Shown piece by piece: positions 1 to 13,349 of a DNA stretch of 64,000 bases (positions are counted from its first letter, which is position 1; each line of letters begins with the position of its first letter). The position numbers and the translations under genes were made by a program. Under the pieces are notes generated by a model. The model searched no databases, had not been told where the DNA came from, and saw only the letters and a list, made by a program, of their open reading frames with translations. The stretch is taken from the NCBI GenBank assembly GCA_051294375.1, contig CM119269.1, positions 10,708,883-10,772,882 on the forward strand, read 5' to 3'. The DNA comes from Paraspadella gotoi (Eukaryota; Chaetognatha).

Positions 1-3000
1 CGTCCCAGCTGTTTTGGAGGCTTTATCCGTATTAATGGTCGTCTCTTTGTCGGCTGTGCGGGGGTGAGGGTGCCATAATGCTAGGTGGACCCGGTAGGAT
101 TACGTATAGGAGACAAATCGTAGATCCTTTCTCATATGCGATTAATCGGGCGAACTATCATGGCTACTATAACTCACGATGTTGCAGCAACGTTCCAGTC
201 AGGTCGGTAACCTTGCGTAGGGCAAGGGCTTGGAGTGAAGATTGGAAGAAAAGATGTCCGGATAAGGAATTTCAGTCGAGAAGGTCAGAGCAGGAAGTAG
301 GTTTGATTTGATGCGGATAATTTGGATACAGAAGGTATTGTCTTTGATAGTGGGAGTTGATACGTAATGGGGGTGGAAACTGAGGGGGTAGCGTGGGTGA
401 GATAACCAAAGCGTGAAAATTTGAGAGGGAAGAGAGGCTGGCGCAAGGAGTAGGGAGGTGTGAGAAAAGGGGAAGGGAGATGAAAAATGAAAGATAATGA
501 GGTCAAAAAAAAATAACAAAAAGCGAACAAGGCCAAAAAAAATTAAATTGATTGAAGAATGGCAAAAAAAGGAGATAAAGGCCGGAAAGTCGAGAAAGAA
601 GAAAAAAGTTAAAATGAAAAAAACGCAGAAAATAAAATTAAAAAGAAAAATAAAAGGGAAAAATAAGAATGAAAGAGAATCGACATTGTCGATTCCAGAG
701 CGAATTTCGCGGGGTATTATTGGCGGATATATCTCTGTCGACACGGTTTCGCAGAATATATCTCAGATCTGGACAGCGTTCGATAAAAAAATATAATTCT
801 AGACGGCGCTATAAATTATAATCTGAATTTTTATTTATTTTTTTGGAGTGCCTCCTGATTGTGTGCGGAGCGTATTGCGAGAATTTTACAAAATTCATCA
901 AATCAAATTGAAGTCAAACGGGTAAGACCCCGTTAAGTAGTCGACATCCGTCATTTCTTGTCTGTCTCCTTACTCGTCGAGTTGCAGATAAAAGTTGATG
1001 AATAAAAAAAATTAGGTGGTGACGAGGGTGAAGAAAGAAAAAAAATTGACAGATTTTCCAAATACAGCTGCTCGTCAATCCACTCTCTTTGCTCTCTCTC
1101 CTCTCTCTCTCTGCTCTCTTCTATTTCTCGTTTTTGTTGTGATGACAACGGTGTGTCTCCCTCTCTAACGTAGTTTCCCATCTTCACCCTGCTGCGTTTC
1201 TTCGACTTGATGCGCAATTGATATTAAATTGACGCAAACGATTTAAATATTTCACCTTGGATATAGCAGATTATCATTTAACTTGATTAGATTAAACTCT
1301 CAAGAGGTATTTGTTGCCCCATTTTTTTTACTTTTTTAATTTTTATTTTTATTTTTTATTTTTTTCTAACCTTAAGTTCGCGGTTATTAATTTTTTATTT
1401 GAAAACAAAAAAAAATCTGGAAATAGAGAAAATTAAGAATTAATATGCGAGGGGTTTGTATATATGACTATATATGAGAAACATTAAAGATTTTTATTTT
1501 GCGAATTTCTCTTTAAAAATTAATATTACTTAGGGTGCGTTTGTGCGACAGAAGTACGCTTTGGATGATTGGCGGATAGAGACGTCGAAGTTAATAGCTC
1601 TCGAAATTGAACAGATATCGATCGTTTAGAATTAATGAAAGAATTGATTAGCGCCTTGAAGACGCATGCAGTACAAATAATAGAAATACAGAATTGGCTG
1701 CTAAAAAGTCACTTTTATTCTTGGAAATAGAATATATATACAGAGAGTGAATTCATAAAAAATTAAATTTTATGAGTTTATTTCGTACAAAGTATAATGA
1801 AAAAATTGTTATAAGATTTTGTGTGTGTTTTTAACAGAAGGGCAATTGAGCGTCCACGTAATTCAAGATCGAGGTTCTCGGTCGAACATAATCGCCGCGA
1901 CGGACGATATCTGTCTTTCTCCGATTCCTTTCGTTTTTTTCGAAAGAAAGATAAGTTTTCGCACCTTTCATTCGTTTTCTTTCGTCTCTCTGTGCTTTTT
2001 CGTTGTTCTGCCTCTTTTTCTAACCTATTTTATAATATTATTCAAGATCACCTGGACATGCCGCTTGCGCTCTCTTTTTCACTAAGTTTTCCTTCTTTTA
2101 ACATTGGAATTCGCTTATACCCTAATCGGTTTTTTCTCAGTTTCTAGTTTTTTCTTTAAAAAAATGAATGCACAGAATAGACTATAGTATATATTCCGCG
2201 TTAACAGTGGCGTATAAAACCGTCTTACGCACGTAAACAGTCAAAATGCTCAGATCAAGGAGGTCTCCAATTTGTCTGGCACCATTATTTCTTGCCTGGT
2301 AAAAATTGGTAAAACATTAAAATTGTTCATGGTTAACATCTGCTGGTTGAAACAAATTATGAGGTCTTAAATAGTTTTTCTTTTGACGCCTTGTAATATC
2401 TGGTTGTGTTGAGAAGGTATTTTTGCTGAGGGTTCGTGTGTGCTGAAAGATCTATACAATTGTGGGAAAGACGACGAGAGTGAAGGAAGGAGAGAGAGAG
2501 AGAGGAGAAGAGCACGAGAGAGACGAGAGAGAGAACGGAGAGAATAGAGAGAGACGATTAGAGAGAGAGGAGCGAGACATTAAGAGACTGACTAGGTGGT
2601 ATGAGACCGTTTTTAGGGATATCATACCACATCCACGTTTTCCCCGACTTGGTTTGTGAATCTTGAAGAGGGAAAGCGTTTTGGTTTTTTCCCCCAACAT
2701 ATTATATAAATAACAAAGAAAAACCTTTTTTTCGTCCAAGAATGTAATAGCTAAATATTCCTTTACCTCACATTAACTTTCATCCGTGAGACATGAGACT
2801 CGACTGTGTGCCGGAACACGAAGCGAATCAACATGATATGGTTTCTAGGAGAGATGGTTTTAGTACGTCCTGGGGTAATTTATCATATAATAATAAAAGA
2901 CAAAATCCAGATCTAATAAGATATTGTTGTATATTAAAAAATAAATTACAAGTAAACTAGCAATTAAAGTTATTAAATAATAAAACATACTTTTGCGGAG

Positions 3001-4300
3001 CAATATTAGAAGTTAAATTCGTCTAAAACGAGGTAACATATATACAGAGAACCACAGCACAAGAGGTGCCTAGTGTGAAAACAAGGAAGGAGATGAAATT
3101 TTTGGCGTCTCATTTGTGCGAATACGTGTGTTTAGAACTAGCGAGTATATTATGGAGAGACGTGAGATTGTATTTACTATGGTATTGGGTAGGTTAGTTT
3201 GTGTTTTTCAATGTGGTAAGTGAGACTAGGTGTTTATACCAGGTTAGTGTCTTGTGTCGAGTTTTTATCGGCGACGAGAAAAGATAGAAAGGAAAAGGAT
3301 AGAGAGAAGGAAAAGAAAAGGAAAGGAACTCGAAATATAGTGATCTACAGACAGAAATATAGGGATAGATTGGTAAAAATGCATCTCGGCGTGGGAAGAG
3401 AATAGTTTTCGTGTATTATATGATTTCATAGATGTTTGATTATATAACAACCAGTATGGGGTCCTGGGCGATGGGCAAGAATGAATAAACGGTGGAGTTA
3501 AGGGGTTGTATAAAGGGGTGTCGAAAAAGAAAACAGGAGACGTAGGTGGAGCCGTTGAACCCTGTCTATATCAGGTTTATTTACAGCAACTATCTATCGA
3601 GTAAGTTGATGGCAAGTGTGGCAGTCAGGAAGGGATAGTTGGCGCATTGAGATTCAAATGTTAGAAGTTAAAACAACAACACCAACAAAAAAAAAAAAGC
3701 GGATCTGGAGGTTTATCCATGCTGTATTACTAAACCCATCGATCTCTATCTAACGTCCAGAGTTGTCCAATGAATTGCTCGATCCGAAACTCCGTAGATA
3801 TGGAAGTTTTTCGCAGTGTTCCTTTCAAAACTTCTTTTCGTTCTGACAAATGGAACAGATAAATTTTATTAATTTTTTCTCCGGAATTTAGAGAGATTAA
3901 ACAAGGTACTCCAAAATAATCTAATGATTTTAGAAGGGAAGAAAAAATGGGAAGGAATTCTACTCAAGTTGGTCAGCAGGCCAAGCGGTCGCAGGGTTCG
4001 AGCAACAACAACGGCTAATATTCCCGTGCGTTTTGATGTAAAAGTAAAAATAGATAATAAGTAAATAGAGAAAGACACTCCGAATTATAGAAATGGTTAA
4101 TCTGAAGAAACAGGTAAAGAGATGATTGTATCGTGATTTAAGTGCGTCACGAATTAATAAGGCTGGGATGAATTATATGCAACAAAAAAACGCTAACCAT
4201 GTCGAATACGTCATGCTAATCTGACAATACCGTGAAACAAAACACCAATAACTATGAATAAAAGACGCTTCGCTTAATCACTTTCGAAACACAAGGGAAA
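1..4300. other. No gene recognised
   Basis: AT-rich DNA with A-rich purine stretches (480-670), T-rich stretches (1320-1380, 1920-2160), a GA block (2490-2580) and no splice-supported exon. The first 310 bp are GC-balanced and open in one short frame only. Confidence 0.6.
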
Positions 4301-4624
4301 TCTTCCTCTTGTTCCTTACACTCCCAATCACATCTCTCTCCTCTAACTCTCTCTCTCCTCTCTCTCTCTCTCATCTCTCTTCATCTTGCGTCGGTCTCTC
4401 TCTCTCTTATTCTACGCAACGCTCTTATCTACCAAAAGGGGACGGCCGAGGGAACGTCGGAGTCGGTCCCTTTCTTTCGCCGTAATTTGTCTCTCGGTAG
4501 GTTTTTAATATTTCAATTTCCCGACAGGAGGATTATTATATCTCCGGGTTTGTTTACTTTTCGACGCCGACGCCCCTCATTTCCATGACGACGAAAACAA
4601 AAGACGGGTAGCGGAGATATTGTT

Positions 4625-4822
4625 ATGGAAGCGTCGGACGAATCTCGGTCTCCGAGTCTCTCTCTCTCTCTCGCTAGCAGTACGTCTCTATACCTCCACG
4701 CAACCGACGTGACTAGCGAAGGGAAAACATCCTTCCGCGATAGGCAAAGAGACGGGAGTCAAGCGATAAGGGAGAGGAAAAGCCGAAAGGCGGAAGTCCC
4801 GATCTGTTTTCTTGAAGCCTAA
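4625..4822 (+). CDS. Small ORF of 65 codons with true ATG
   Basis: ATG with G at -3 and +4 starts MEASDESRSPSLSLSLASST and ends AEVPICFLEA. The first part is written by a (CT)n run, and the second, SEGKTSFRDRQRDGSQAIRE, is charged. Upstream DNA is CpG-rich and promoter-like. An alternative is that the (CT)n plus tcgctag is an acceptor for a later exon. Confidence 0.25.
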   Translation: MEASDESRSPSLSLSLASSTSLYLHATDVTSEGKTSFRDRQRDGSQAIRERKSRKAEVPICFLEA

Positions 4823-4956
4823 CGGAGTGGGTCAGGCCCAGCCGACCTGGTCACCTCCCCTCTCCTCACCCTTCCCAATCCCCTCCCTCCCTCCTCCTCT
4901 CTCCCTCTCTTCGCCTTATCTTTCCCCAACCCTAATTAAACAACATTCTGGCGCAG

Positions 4957-5006
4957 CCTCTCAAGTCAAGTCTCAAGAGTCTACCATCTTTAGACAGCTG
5001 CTGAGA
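4957..5006 (+). CDS. Possible short internal exon
   Basis: A pyrimidine tract of about 90 bp, a branch-like ccctaat and gcgcag precede 50 nt that read SQVKSQESTIFRQLLR and end at AGA|GTGAGT. Both splice sites are good, but the exon is short and its partners are unknown. Confidence 0.25.
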
Positions 5007-5075
5007 GTGAGTAGGTCCCTCGTTGACGAAATCCTTCAAGGTTCAAGTCAAGTCAAGTCTCTCTCTCTCTTATCT

Positions 5076-5115
<40 letters not shown>

Positions 5116-5764
5116 CTGCTCTTCTGCTCTCGCTCTCTCTCTCATCTCCGGTAACTAACAAATTCCGTTATTGTTTTTTTTTATTAAATTTTCTCTTATT
5201 CTGATGCGTTAATTTATTCTAAATGATGTACGAATTTATATTTTCGTATTTTTCGTAATTTGGCATCAGGTGACCGACTCTCATATCATTGCCATATAAA
5301 TCTGTATAGTCTAAAAATGACAATGAATGAACACAGAACATAATTTTGGGGGCGGTGGGACCGAATTGGACGACAAGAGGTTTTTAAAGAGTAGAGGTGC
5401 GAACTGTCTGATATAAGACAGTAATCCGAACTGCGCAGATAAATTGCAAAAATTAATATGAGTAAGTTTGTACTCAATTCATTTAATATATACTTGAATT
5501 ATAGACTGAGATCATTTTATTCTCTTTTAACTATTTACAATCTCTAATATTATCTTCTTCTAATTTAATTCTTCTCTCTCTTTCATCGCTCTCTCTCTCT
5601 CTTCTCATTTAATCTCTTTCTAATCTAACATTTTTTTTATTTCTACTAACTATCTATTTTTAATCTCAGTCCTGGTTGCTAAGAGTGTATTATCATCTCT
5701 TCTTTATTCCCTCTTCTCTTTAATTTATAAACACAATCGACTATCTATTCTGGTCTTGCTCCTC

Positions 5765-5768
<4 letters not shown>

Positions 5769-5828
<60 letters not shown>
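5769..5828. repeat. (CT)n microsatellite
   Basis: Near-perfect CT run of about 60 bp. Shorter CT runs lie at 4320-4410, 5056-5145 and 5574-5602. Confidence 0.95.
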
Positions 5829-5829
5829 G

Positions 5830-8090
5830 CATCCTGCATGCAAATTAACTTTAAACAAACATAAAACCAAACCAACGTCAGCCTCAAAAGCCTCCCAAAT
5901 TTCCGCCGCAAGAATCTAATTCTAATTTACATTCTTTTCTTTATTTTTTTCCCTTTTTTTTCAGGATCCAATTTCTCTTTGGTCGCTTTTTCCTTTCTTT
6001 ACTTTTATTTTTTTTAAAGTTCGAGGTTCACTTTTCACCTTCTCTCCTCATCTCGTCCCGCAAAAAAAGAATTGTAGAAAAACGAAAAAGAAAAACGTAG
6101 TTGTCGTTGATGTATTTGTCACGTGATCTTGCTGAAAATAAAAGATACTGTCATTGACATTGTCGTCAATTATTTTGAAAAGGAGAAATATAGAAAGAAC
6201 GTTAAAGAAGGGTAATTAAGAGAAGAAAAAAAAAATATAGAAAAAAAAAGAAAGAAAGAAGGAAAGAAAAAGAAGGAAAGAAGGAAAGAAAGAAGAAAAG
6301 AAACGAAAACTAGATAAGCGAGGCTGTTNNNNNNNNNNNNNNNNNNNNNNNNNTGCGTAACTTCTCATTTCGGGCTCTCGAATTAGGAAATCGCTTGCCG
6401 AGTTTAAGTGACGTTCAAAGAAGAAAGGAGAATGCTTCATGCGCTTTTTCGAAGCTCTACAGAAAGCCTTTATGATGCGGGGCCGCTTCGGCGCCAATAA
6501 CAGCGTGTCGCCAAGTAGGAGGCGGCTACAAGCTGCTAGAAAAAAAATAAAAGAAGTTGACTCTAAAAATAAGATGATAATTATTACTTTTCAAAATATT
6601 TGGACTGAATTTTAAAATTGAAATAATCGCCTCCGAAATATAGTGGTAGCGTATTGAAATAAATTCTTGTTACAATCAGGATGTAGAATGTACGCGACTC
6701 AACCCAGTAGATTAATTCTTATGATACCAAATATTAATCCGTTGCATTGATGATTGCTTAATAAACTTAAATTTGTGAATAGCCGGCCCGGACCTTGTAA
6801 TGTGAAGCTGATAATGTGCAGTGACCAATGAGAATCTGATGCAGACCCGAGAAGATTGCAAAATAACTCTTAAAATAATTAAACATATTTTCTTGTTTTA
6901 CATATAACGCAATTCCAATAGCTTCGTATCTATTTATATAGTGTGTATGTTAATAGCTATTTTTAATTTATCTCTTTATTTTTTAGGATTAAAAAGAATT
7001 TATTACTACGTTTACACAAACAAGGCGGAATAATGGAATTAAAGCGCGAAATGAGTCATTATCTTCCAATATTGAAAATTTTTGATCCAAAAAGCTGAAC
7101 AGTATGGGTTGGCGTCGCATTCCTTCTTCGGATGCCACCTTGGTGTCTTGGGGGAGAAAATTTCGATCAGGTGCCTTAAAAAATGACTTTTGCCTAAATC
7201 TTAAACTTATAGGGACAAGAAGATGCTCGAGGAAGATAGGAGAGAGAGAACGAAACACCAAATCTGGAGGAGAGAGAGAGAGAACGAGAGATGGCGAAAG
7301 AGAAAAAAAATAGAGAGATTGGAACTATGACAACCGAGATGATTAAAATTAAGTTAGTTTACCAGAAGAGTTAAATTTTTAAACCTATTGATGTGAGGCA
7401 ATTTTTTATAAAATCCTTTAAATATTATTAAATTGCTCGAAGAAAGAAACAATTGCCTTTATTTGGAGAGACCGAGACGAGAGAGAGAGACGGTGATGAA
7501 AGATTTTTAAAAAGGGAATTATCCGGGTTAAAAAATGAATAACCTTTTTAAATTAAAAAAAGAGAGAAGAGAATATTTTGATTGGACGGTACTAATCAGA
7601 GATGTGTATTTTATTTTTTTTTTTGTTGCTTAATATCGACATAGGACTAGGAGTTCAAAAAAGATCATTTTCTCAGTTAAATAAAAAAATGTGAATCGAA
7701 GTACCATGTCGCCGATGACAATGCCGATTAATTCCGGTTAAACTAGTAGTAATCAGGATATAGATTACCCAGTCATTAAAGTCAATTTCTCTTCTGTATC
7801 TCTCAGTCAACCACACTTTTTATTTAGTTTGTAAACACCTTTCCCGAACCAACTTCTCTTCTTAAATTATCAATTATCAATTATCATTCTCACCCATTTT
7901 TTCCCCCTCGTCTTTTTTAAGCGAGTGTACGCGACCTTTTCTCCCGCGACTTTTCGCTCTTGTTTAGAATTGGCCCAAATAACACAAATAATATAAAAAT
8001 TAACCTTCCAATCGACAAATACCAGATCACATTTCAGAACATATGAAATTATTTTTTCTATTAATCAATCACATATTTTTAGTCATATTT
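5830..8090. other. No gene recognised
   Basis: AT-rich sequence with a T-rich block (5930-6030), an AAAG-rich block (6215-6310), one gap and short GA runs (7238-7310). Nothing protein-like was seen. Confidence 0.6.
6329..6353. other. Assembly gap, 25 N
   Basis: Run of N between an (AAAG)-rich stretch and CpG-containing unique DNA. Confidence 1.
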
Positions 8091-8382
8091 CGGTCGGTCG
8101 GTCGGTCGGTCGGTCTGTCCCACTTACATTAAAAATGCATATAATTCGCCTCTAACTGGTTGCTTATTTGTTAGGACAGGAAAAACCTCAAATCTAAGTG
8201 ACTGCTAGCGCCGCCTTAAGGATATCCTATAACTATAAGTAATAAAGGACGGAATTCCGATGCAGTTCATGTCATAAAACCACGGGCCAAGAAAGTTTTT
8301 TAGTCATGTAATGTCATGTCATGTCATATCATGTGATAAAAGGGAAATACACGTAACAATAAAGTCACTGCGACGCAACACA
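8091..8382 (-). mobile_element. GCGCCGC-ended non-autonomous element, copy 1
   Basis: In minus orientation it begins TGTGTTGCGTCGCAGTGAC, runs through ATGACATGACATGAC-type repeats and GGCGGCGCTAGCAG, and ends truncated in a (GACC)n run next to GTGGGACAGACC. It aligns along its length with the copies at 35438 and 53159. Confidence 0.75.
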
Positions 8383-8389
8383 TTGGATG

Positions 8390-9309
8390 AACCAATCTTG
8401 TTTCCATATATCCCGCTCTCAATCTTAAATTTTATCTTCACTCTCTGACCTTCAGGCTCCATTCTCGTTCAACCCAACACCTTTCTCTCCTCCTCCTCTT
8501 CCTCCTCCGCCTCCTCCTCCTCCCCGACTTTCGGGCCGCCCGCGTTCGGTCTCGTCCCGACCGGAGAAAATAACGAGAATGCTGAGGGGAAAAAGTTTTT
8601 TTTTTTTTAATCCCAAAAGGAAAAAGAATTAAAACCTGGACTCGCGGTTGAAATGGAGCGGAAGAAAAAAATTTCAACGAATCTTAAACCACTTTTAATA
8701 TAATTTTAATAGTTTCTCATGGTAATCTTTATAAAAAAAATAGGGGGGAGAAATAAGTTATAAAAATATTTTACAATTCCCAAACTGATTATTCAAAATA
8801 AAATTCAGTTCGGTTTGAGGTGCTCGCGACCTTGATTCTTTACGGGAATTTAAATTTAAAAAAAAATGTTTTCTTGGCTTCTCAGGCCCAAGTACTAAAT
8901 ATTAAAAAAGAATTATTTTAAAGTCAAATAATATTAAAGAAACTGTGTTCAGAAATCAGAAATATTTTGCCACGAGATAGGAAGGACCTACCCATAAATC
9001 TACCCGTGTCCTCGAAGCATAAAAAATGGCATTTTAAGGTTTTTCTAATATTCTCGGAGAAGTAAAAAAATGAAGCGAAAATTCTGGGTCGAAGCCATGG
9101 ACCGATCCAGGGTAAGTTCTTTGCTCGAAGGTCGCGAAAATGGGGAGACGGAAAAGAGGAGATGGGGGAGAGAAAGGTAAGTGACGCAGAATTGTAGAAC
9201 CCGCAGGAACTATCCATCACTTACAGCGAGAGGGAATCAAATTGAGTCCGCTGGGTGGGATTGGTATAAAAAGTAGGGTGCAAGGGAAAGACAAAACTTT
9301 GGAAAGGAG

Positions 9310-9376
<67 letters not shown>

Positions 9377-10330
9377 GGTGAGCGGCGAGGGAATCATCAT
9401 TGCCAGGAAGTTGAGGTGATTAATCGGCGGGTTCTCGTGAAGATCATTCCAACTACGAGCGACGAAAGGCCTCGTGTTTTATTCGTCTCTTAAAAGCCGA
9501 TCGATTCCGAGTCGCCCCTTCGAATTCCTATCCATTCTCTCTATTTCTATTCGAATATTTATCTATTCCTAGTTATTTCCATTTAAATTTCTATCCATGT
9601 TTTCTTTTTCTTTTTGAATTCCTCTCAATCCTCTTTTCGCCATTCGACTTCTTTCATTCCTACTTTTATTTTGGAATTCCCATTATTTCGATTTTGTAAA
9701 TTCTATTATTTCTTCAAATTCTTTAAATTCTATCATTATTTCCCTTTTTGCTATTGCTTTCCTTTCTAACGAGCCTTTTGAAAAAAAATCATTTCTGGAT
9801 AAAAAAAAAGTTTACCACATGCTCGATTAATATATAAACTGAAAAAAAAAAATTCGCCGCAGCGGAATTAATGACTCCAATGAAAAAAAAAAAGACCTTC
9901 GAAAAGGAAAGTTAATGTTTCGTTTTGATTCATATCTTTCGACTAACGTCTCGTTTATCTCCAAATGTAACCTATAAAACTCCCCCCTTTTGTTTCGCAA
10001 AGAAATTCAAAACTTTTTTTTTTTGCAGAGATAATAACCTCATTGGCTCGAATCATTTGTCATGTATTCACTCGAGCGTGATCGCGCTTCCCCTCCCCTC
10101 TCTCGGCAGCCGACGTCGCTCACACCCAATCCACTCTCCACTCTTCTCGATCCACCATCCAGGGACAATAACGATCTCTATCTCCATCTCGCCACTCCCC
10201 CCTCTTCCCATACTCATTGCCGACCCTTATCCACCGCCGTCATTCACATCATAGACTCGTGGATGAATTCACGCGTTAAATTTCCATCTTTTTTTGTATT
10301 CGCTTCGCAGAATTCAATTTACCTCCGCCT
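8390..10330. other. No gene recognised
   Basis: Contains a CCT/CTT triplet patch (8483-8525), the 9.3-kb GA repeat and T-rich DNA. The minus frame over 8438-8677 is Arg-rich low complexity from the triplets. Confidence 0.6.
9309..9374. repeat. (GA)n microsatellite
   Basis: Perfect GA run of about 66 bp. The short open frame that follows to 9493 has no splice or start support. Confidence 0.95.
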
Positions 10331-10334
10331 CTCC

Positions 10335-10541
10335 NNNNNNNNNNNNNNNNNNNNNNNNNNNNNNNNNNNNNNNNNNNNNNNNNNNNNNNNNNNNNNNNNN
10401 NNNNNNNNNNNNNNNNNNNNNNNNNNNNNNNNNNNNNNNNNNNNNNNNNNNNNNNNNNNNNNNNNNNNNNNNNNNNNNNNNNNNNNNNNNNNNNNNNNNN
10501 NNNNNNNNNNNNNNNNNNNNNNNNNNNNNNNNNNNNNNNNN
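10335..10541. other. Assembly gap, 207 N
   Basis: Run of N. Flanks are pyrimidine-rich on the left and purine-rich on the right, which would suit an unresolved inverted or simple repeat. Confidence 1.
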
Positions 10542-10871
10542 GGGGTGGAGAGGCAGATCGGGGGGAGAAATTAAAAGGAACGACGGAAAGCGAAGCTGAA
10601 TTGGGAGAAGGAGAAGCGAGTGGGCGCTATTTTAGGTTTAAAAGAAATATTAGCTGGGGAAAATAATCTATAGAGTGAGAAAAAGACAAAGCACAAAGAA
10701 TTAACCGACGAGACGGATTGAAAGAAGTTACACCAACGACAAGCTATGAGCGTTGGAAAACTATCGCAAGACAGTAGAAGCCAATTAGTAAAGTTTACTT
10801 CTTTTACGGGAAGTAATTACGACAGTGGTGAAAGAAGGATAAGTTTTCCGGTTAACACCGAGCACATTAAC

Positions 10872-10902
<31 letters not shown>

Positions 10903-11084
10903 NNNNNNNNNNNNNNNNNNNNNNNNNNNNNNNNNNNNNNNNNNNNNNNNNNNNNNNNNNNNNNNNNNNNNNNNNNNNNNNNNNNNNNNNNNNNNNNNNN
11001 NNNNNNNNNNNNNNNNNNNNNNNNNNNNNNNNNNNNNNNNNNNNNNNNNNNNNNNNNNNNNNNNNNNNNNNNNNNNNNNNNNNN
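10903..11084. other. Assembly gap, 182 N
   Basis: Run of N that begins inside a (CT)n repeat. Confidence 1.
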
Positions 11085-11240
11085 CATGTGGTCAGAGGAA
11101 AGGAAAAAAAATTGTCTCGCTTCATGGTTCTAACCTTTTCCAAAATCCGAGGATTTGGAGCAAGACGATAACGACGACGATAAAGACAAAGATGAGACGA
11201 CGATAAAGACGATAACGACGACATTATAGACCAGCCCATT

Positions 11241-11305
11241 TCGTTGTCGTAATGTGTAGAATTCGGTTCTGCGACTAAGAAGGTCGTGAGTTCTATTCCG
11301 CGGCT
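11241..11305 (+). pseudogene. Degenerate tRNA-Met-like sequence (tRNA relic or SINE head)
   Basis: AAGAAGGTCGTGAGTTC resembles the anticodon-arm to T-arm part of animal elongator tRNA-Met. A D-arm-like TCGTAATGTGTAGAATTCGG lies at the expected distance. The B box is damaged (GAGTTCTATTCC) and the acceptor stem does not pair, so it cannot be a functional tRNA gene. No second copy was seen in the window. Confidence 0.35.
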
Positions 11306-12220
11306 TTGAAAAGTCTGGCAGAGATTATTTTTTTTTTCAAGAATAACAATAACAACAACGACGCTGACATTTAGAAAATGAGAATTTCGGGAAACCGGTT
11401 AAGAGGGCGACCTACCCAATCTCTTTCTCTCTATCGACTTTCCCTTATCTCCCGTTCCAAAATATTGGCAAACTACTCGGCAACTTTACTACACAAATTG
11501 AAAAAAGCATTGCCATAGTAAAAATTGAACGGAAACGTAATTCGCAAACCATGGAAAATATTCATTTGCTCTTTTTAGATTGGAGTAAAAGTAGTTTTCT
11601 CCCGGGTCATAACACGATCAATTTTTCCTCTTTTTCGTTTTTGTTTTTATATTTTTTTTTACCTTTTGTTTTTTTGGCCTGAAGGGCTAAAGCCGATATT
11701 GCTTTTTATATTATGGCGATATTTTCTAAGTGTCAACCATTTCAGCTTCAATTGAAAATTACATATTTTTAAAAAAAAGTTTTAGGTTAGTGGTTTGGTT
11801 AGGAATTTGTTAAAAGATTTGTTTAAGTAATAAGGTTAAGGATTCCGTTATATATTTTGTAAGAGATTAGGGTTAAATCATTTGGGTTAAAATCAAATTC
11901 AGAGATTATGTACAGAAATTGGGCGCTCTCGACAAATAGTGCCGGAAAATCGTCATTTTCAGGTCTATTCGTCAATTTTCCGGCAGCGAGGGTCAATGGG
12001 GCTTAATGTATGTGTTTGTCCAGGAAAAGTTAGATATGTTGAGGTCAGTTGTGGTCATGTCAAAAAACTTTGGTAATCATAAGGTCAATTTTATCTACGA
12101 ATGTTTAAAGCCTTAGTGGTACGGACGAAAAATAGAGAGAGAATGAGGGAGAAAATGAATAAAACCAGATATGAAAAAAATACGAGGGTCATGGCAGGAA
12201 ATGTGGCTATTTCAGGAGAA

Positions 12221-12262
<42 letters not shown>

Positions 12263-12502
12263 GGCGGGCCATTTTTCCCGCATGAGCGGCGGAATTGAAG
12301 CCATCAAAAGACTCGGAGGGAAAACTTATGGAAAAAAATGTAAACAAACAAATAGCAGAATAAAAAATACTGAGCGGGAGAAAACTATAAACAAATAATA
12401 AATGAATATAAAATAGTGGGAAGATAAAAAAAAATATTCGTCATAAACCAAATAAAAATAAACAAAGGATCGATGAGAATGAAGTAAACGAAGCGGGAAG
12501 AA

Positions 12503-12506
<4 letters not shown>

Positions 12507-12584
<78 letters not shown>
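12507..12584. repeat. (GA)n microsatellite
   Basis: Perfect run of about 78 bp. A second (GA)n lies at 12223-12259. The GC-balanced 12590-12780 segment after it is open in all three plus frames, so no gene is called there. Confidence 0.95.
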
Positions 12585-12587
<3 letters not shown>

Positions 12588-12921
12588 AAAGAGAGTGAGC
12601 GAATCTGATCGAGGAACTAGATTATCACGACAGGAGCGGTTACAAGCGACAAAGCCAGACGATTATCCGTGGCTCACAACCTCAGCCCGACTGCAAAGGC
12701 TGCAACAAGCTCACTTCCGCCGCGTGCCACCAGGGTCGTCTGTCTTAAGACAACGCAGAGTGGGAAACGTGACCGGTTAGAATTGAAGAAGAGTGCCTGA
12801 TACATGTCCGCTTAATTGCTCTTTCGTCTTTTTCTTTTTTTCTCTCTCTTTCTTTCGTCTTTATTTCTTTCTCCTTTTTTTTCTTTTTCTTGCTCGTCCT
12901 TTCTCGCTCTGTCTCTCTCTT

Positions 12922-13279
12922 ATTCTCACATTCTCTCTTCTGTCTCTGTCTCTCTCTCTCTCTCTCTCCCTCCCTCCCTCCCTCTCTCCCTCTCTCCCTC
13001 CCTCTCTCTCTCTTTCTCTTTTTCACGATCAATCTCTCAGGCCATAACACTGAAGCCGGTTACTTCCAAAGCGCTTTATCGTTTGCATTAACATAACATT
13101 TTATTCCCAGTCACGGTTGTTCAGCGGATAAAACTCCGACGATGACTATTATTCCCATTTTTTTCAGTTGTTCACAATCGCGATAGCGATATTTTCCGTC
13201 GAACAGCGAAAGTCGTAAAAGCCAATCGGAAATTCGATAAAAGTCGCGTCGGAAACGTCGACCTCTCTATCTATCTCTA

Positions 13280-13323
<44 letters not shown>

Positions 13324-13345
13324 CCTCCCTCCCTCCCTCCCTCTC
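12922..13345. repeat. CT and CCCT simple-repeat pair
   Basis: (CT)n with (CCCT)n at 12922-13019 and again at 13261-13345, separated by about 240 bp of unique sequence. Confidence 0.9.
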
Positions 13346-13349
13346 CTTC

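Noticed and set aside
12590-12780. Protein-like frames after the 12.5-kb GA repeat, one with DCKGCNKLTSAAC
   Set aside because: All three plus frames are open and read plausibly. No acceptor, start or phase evidence chooses one.
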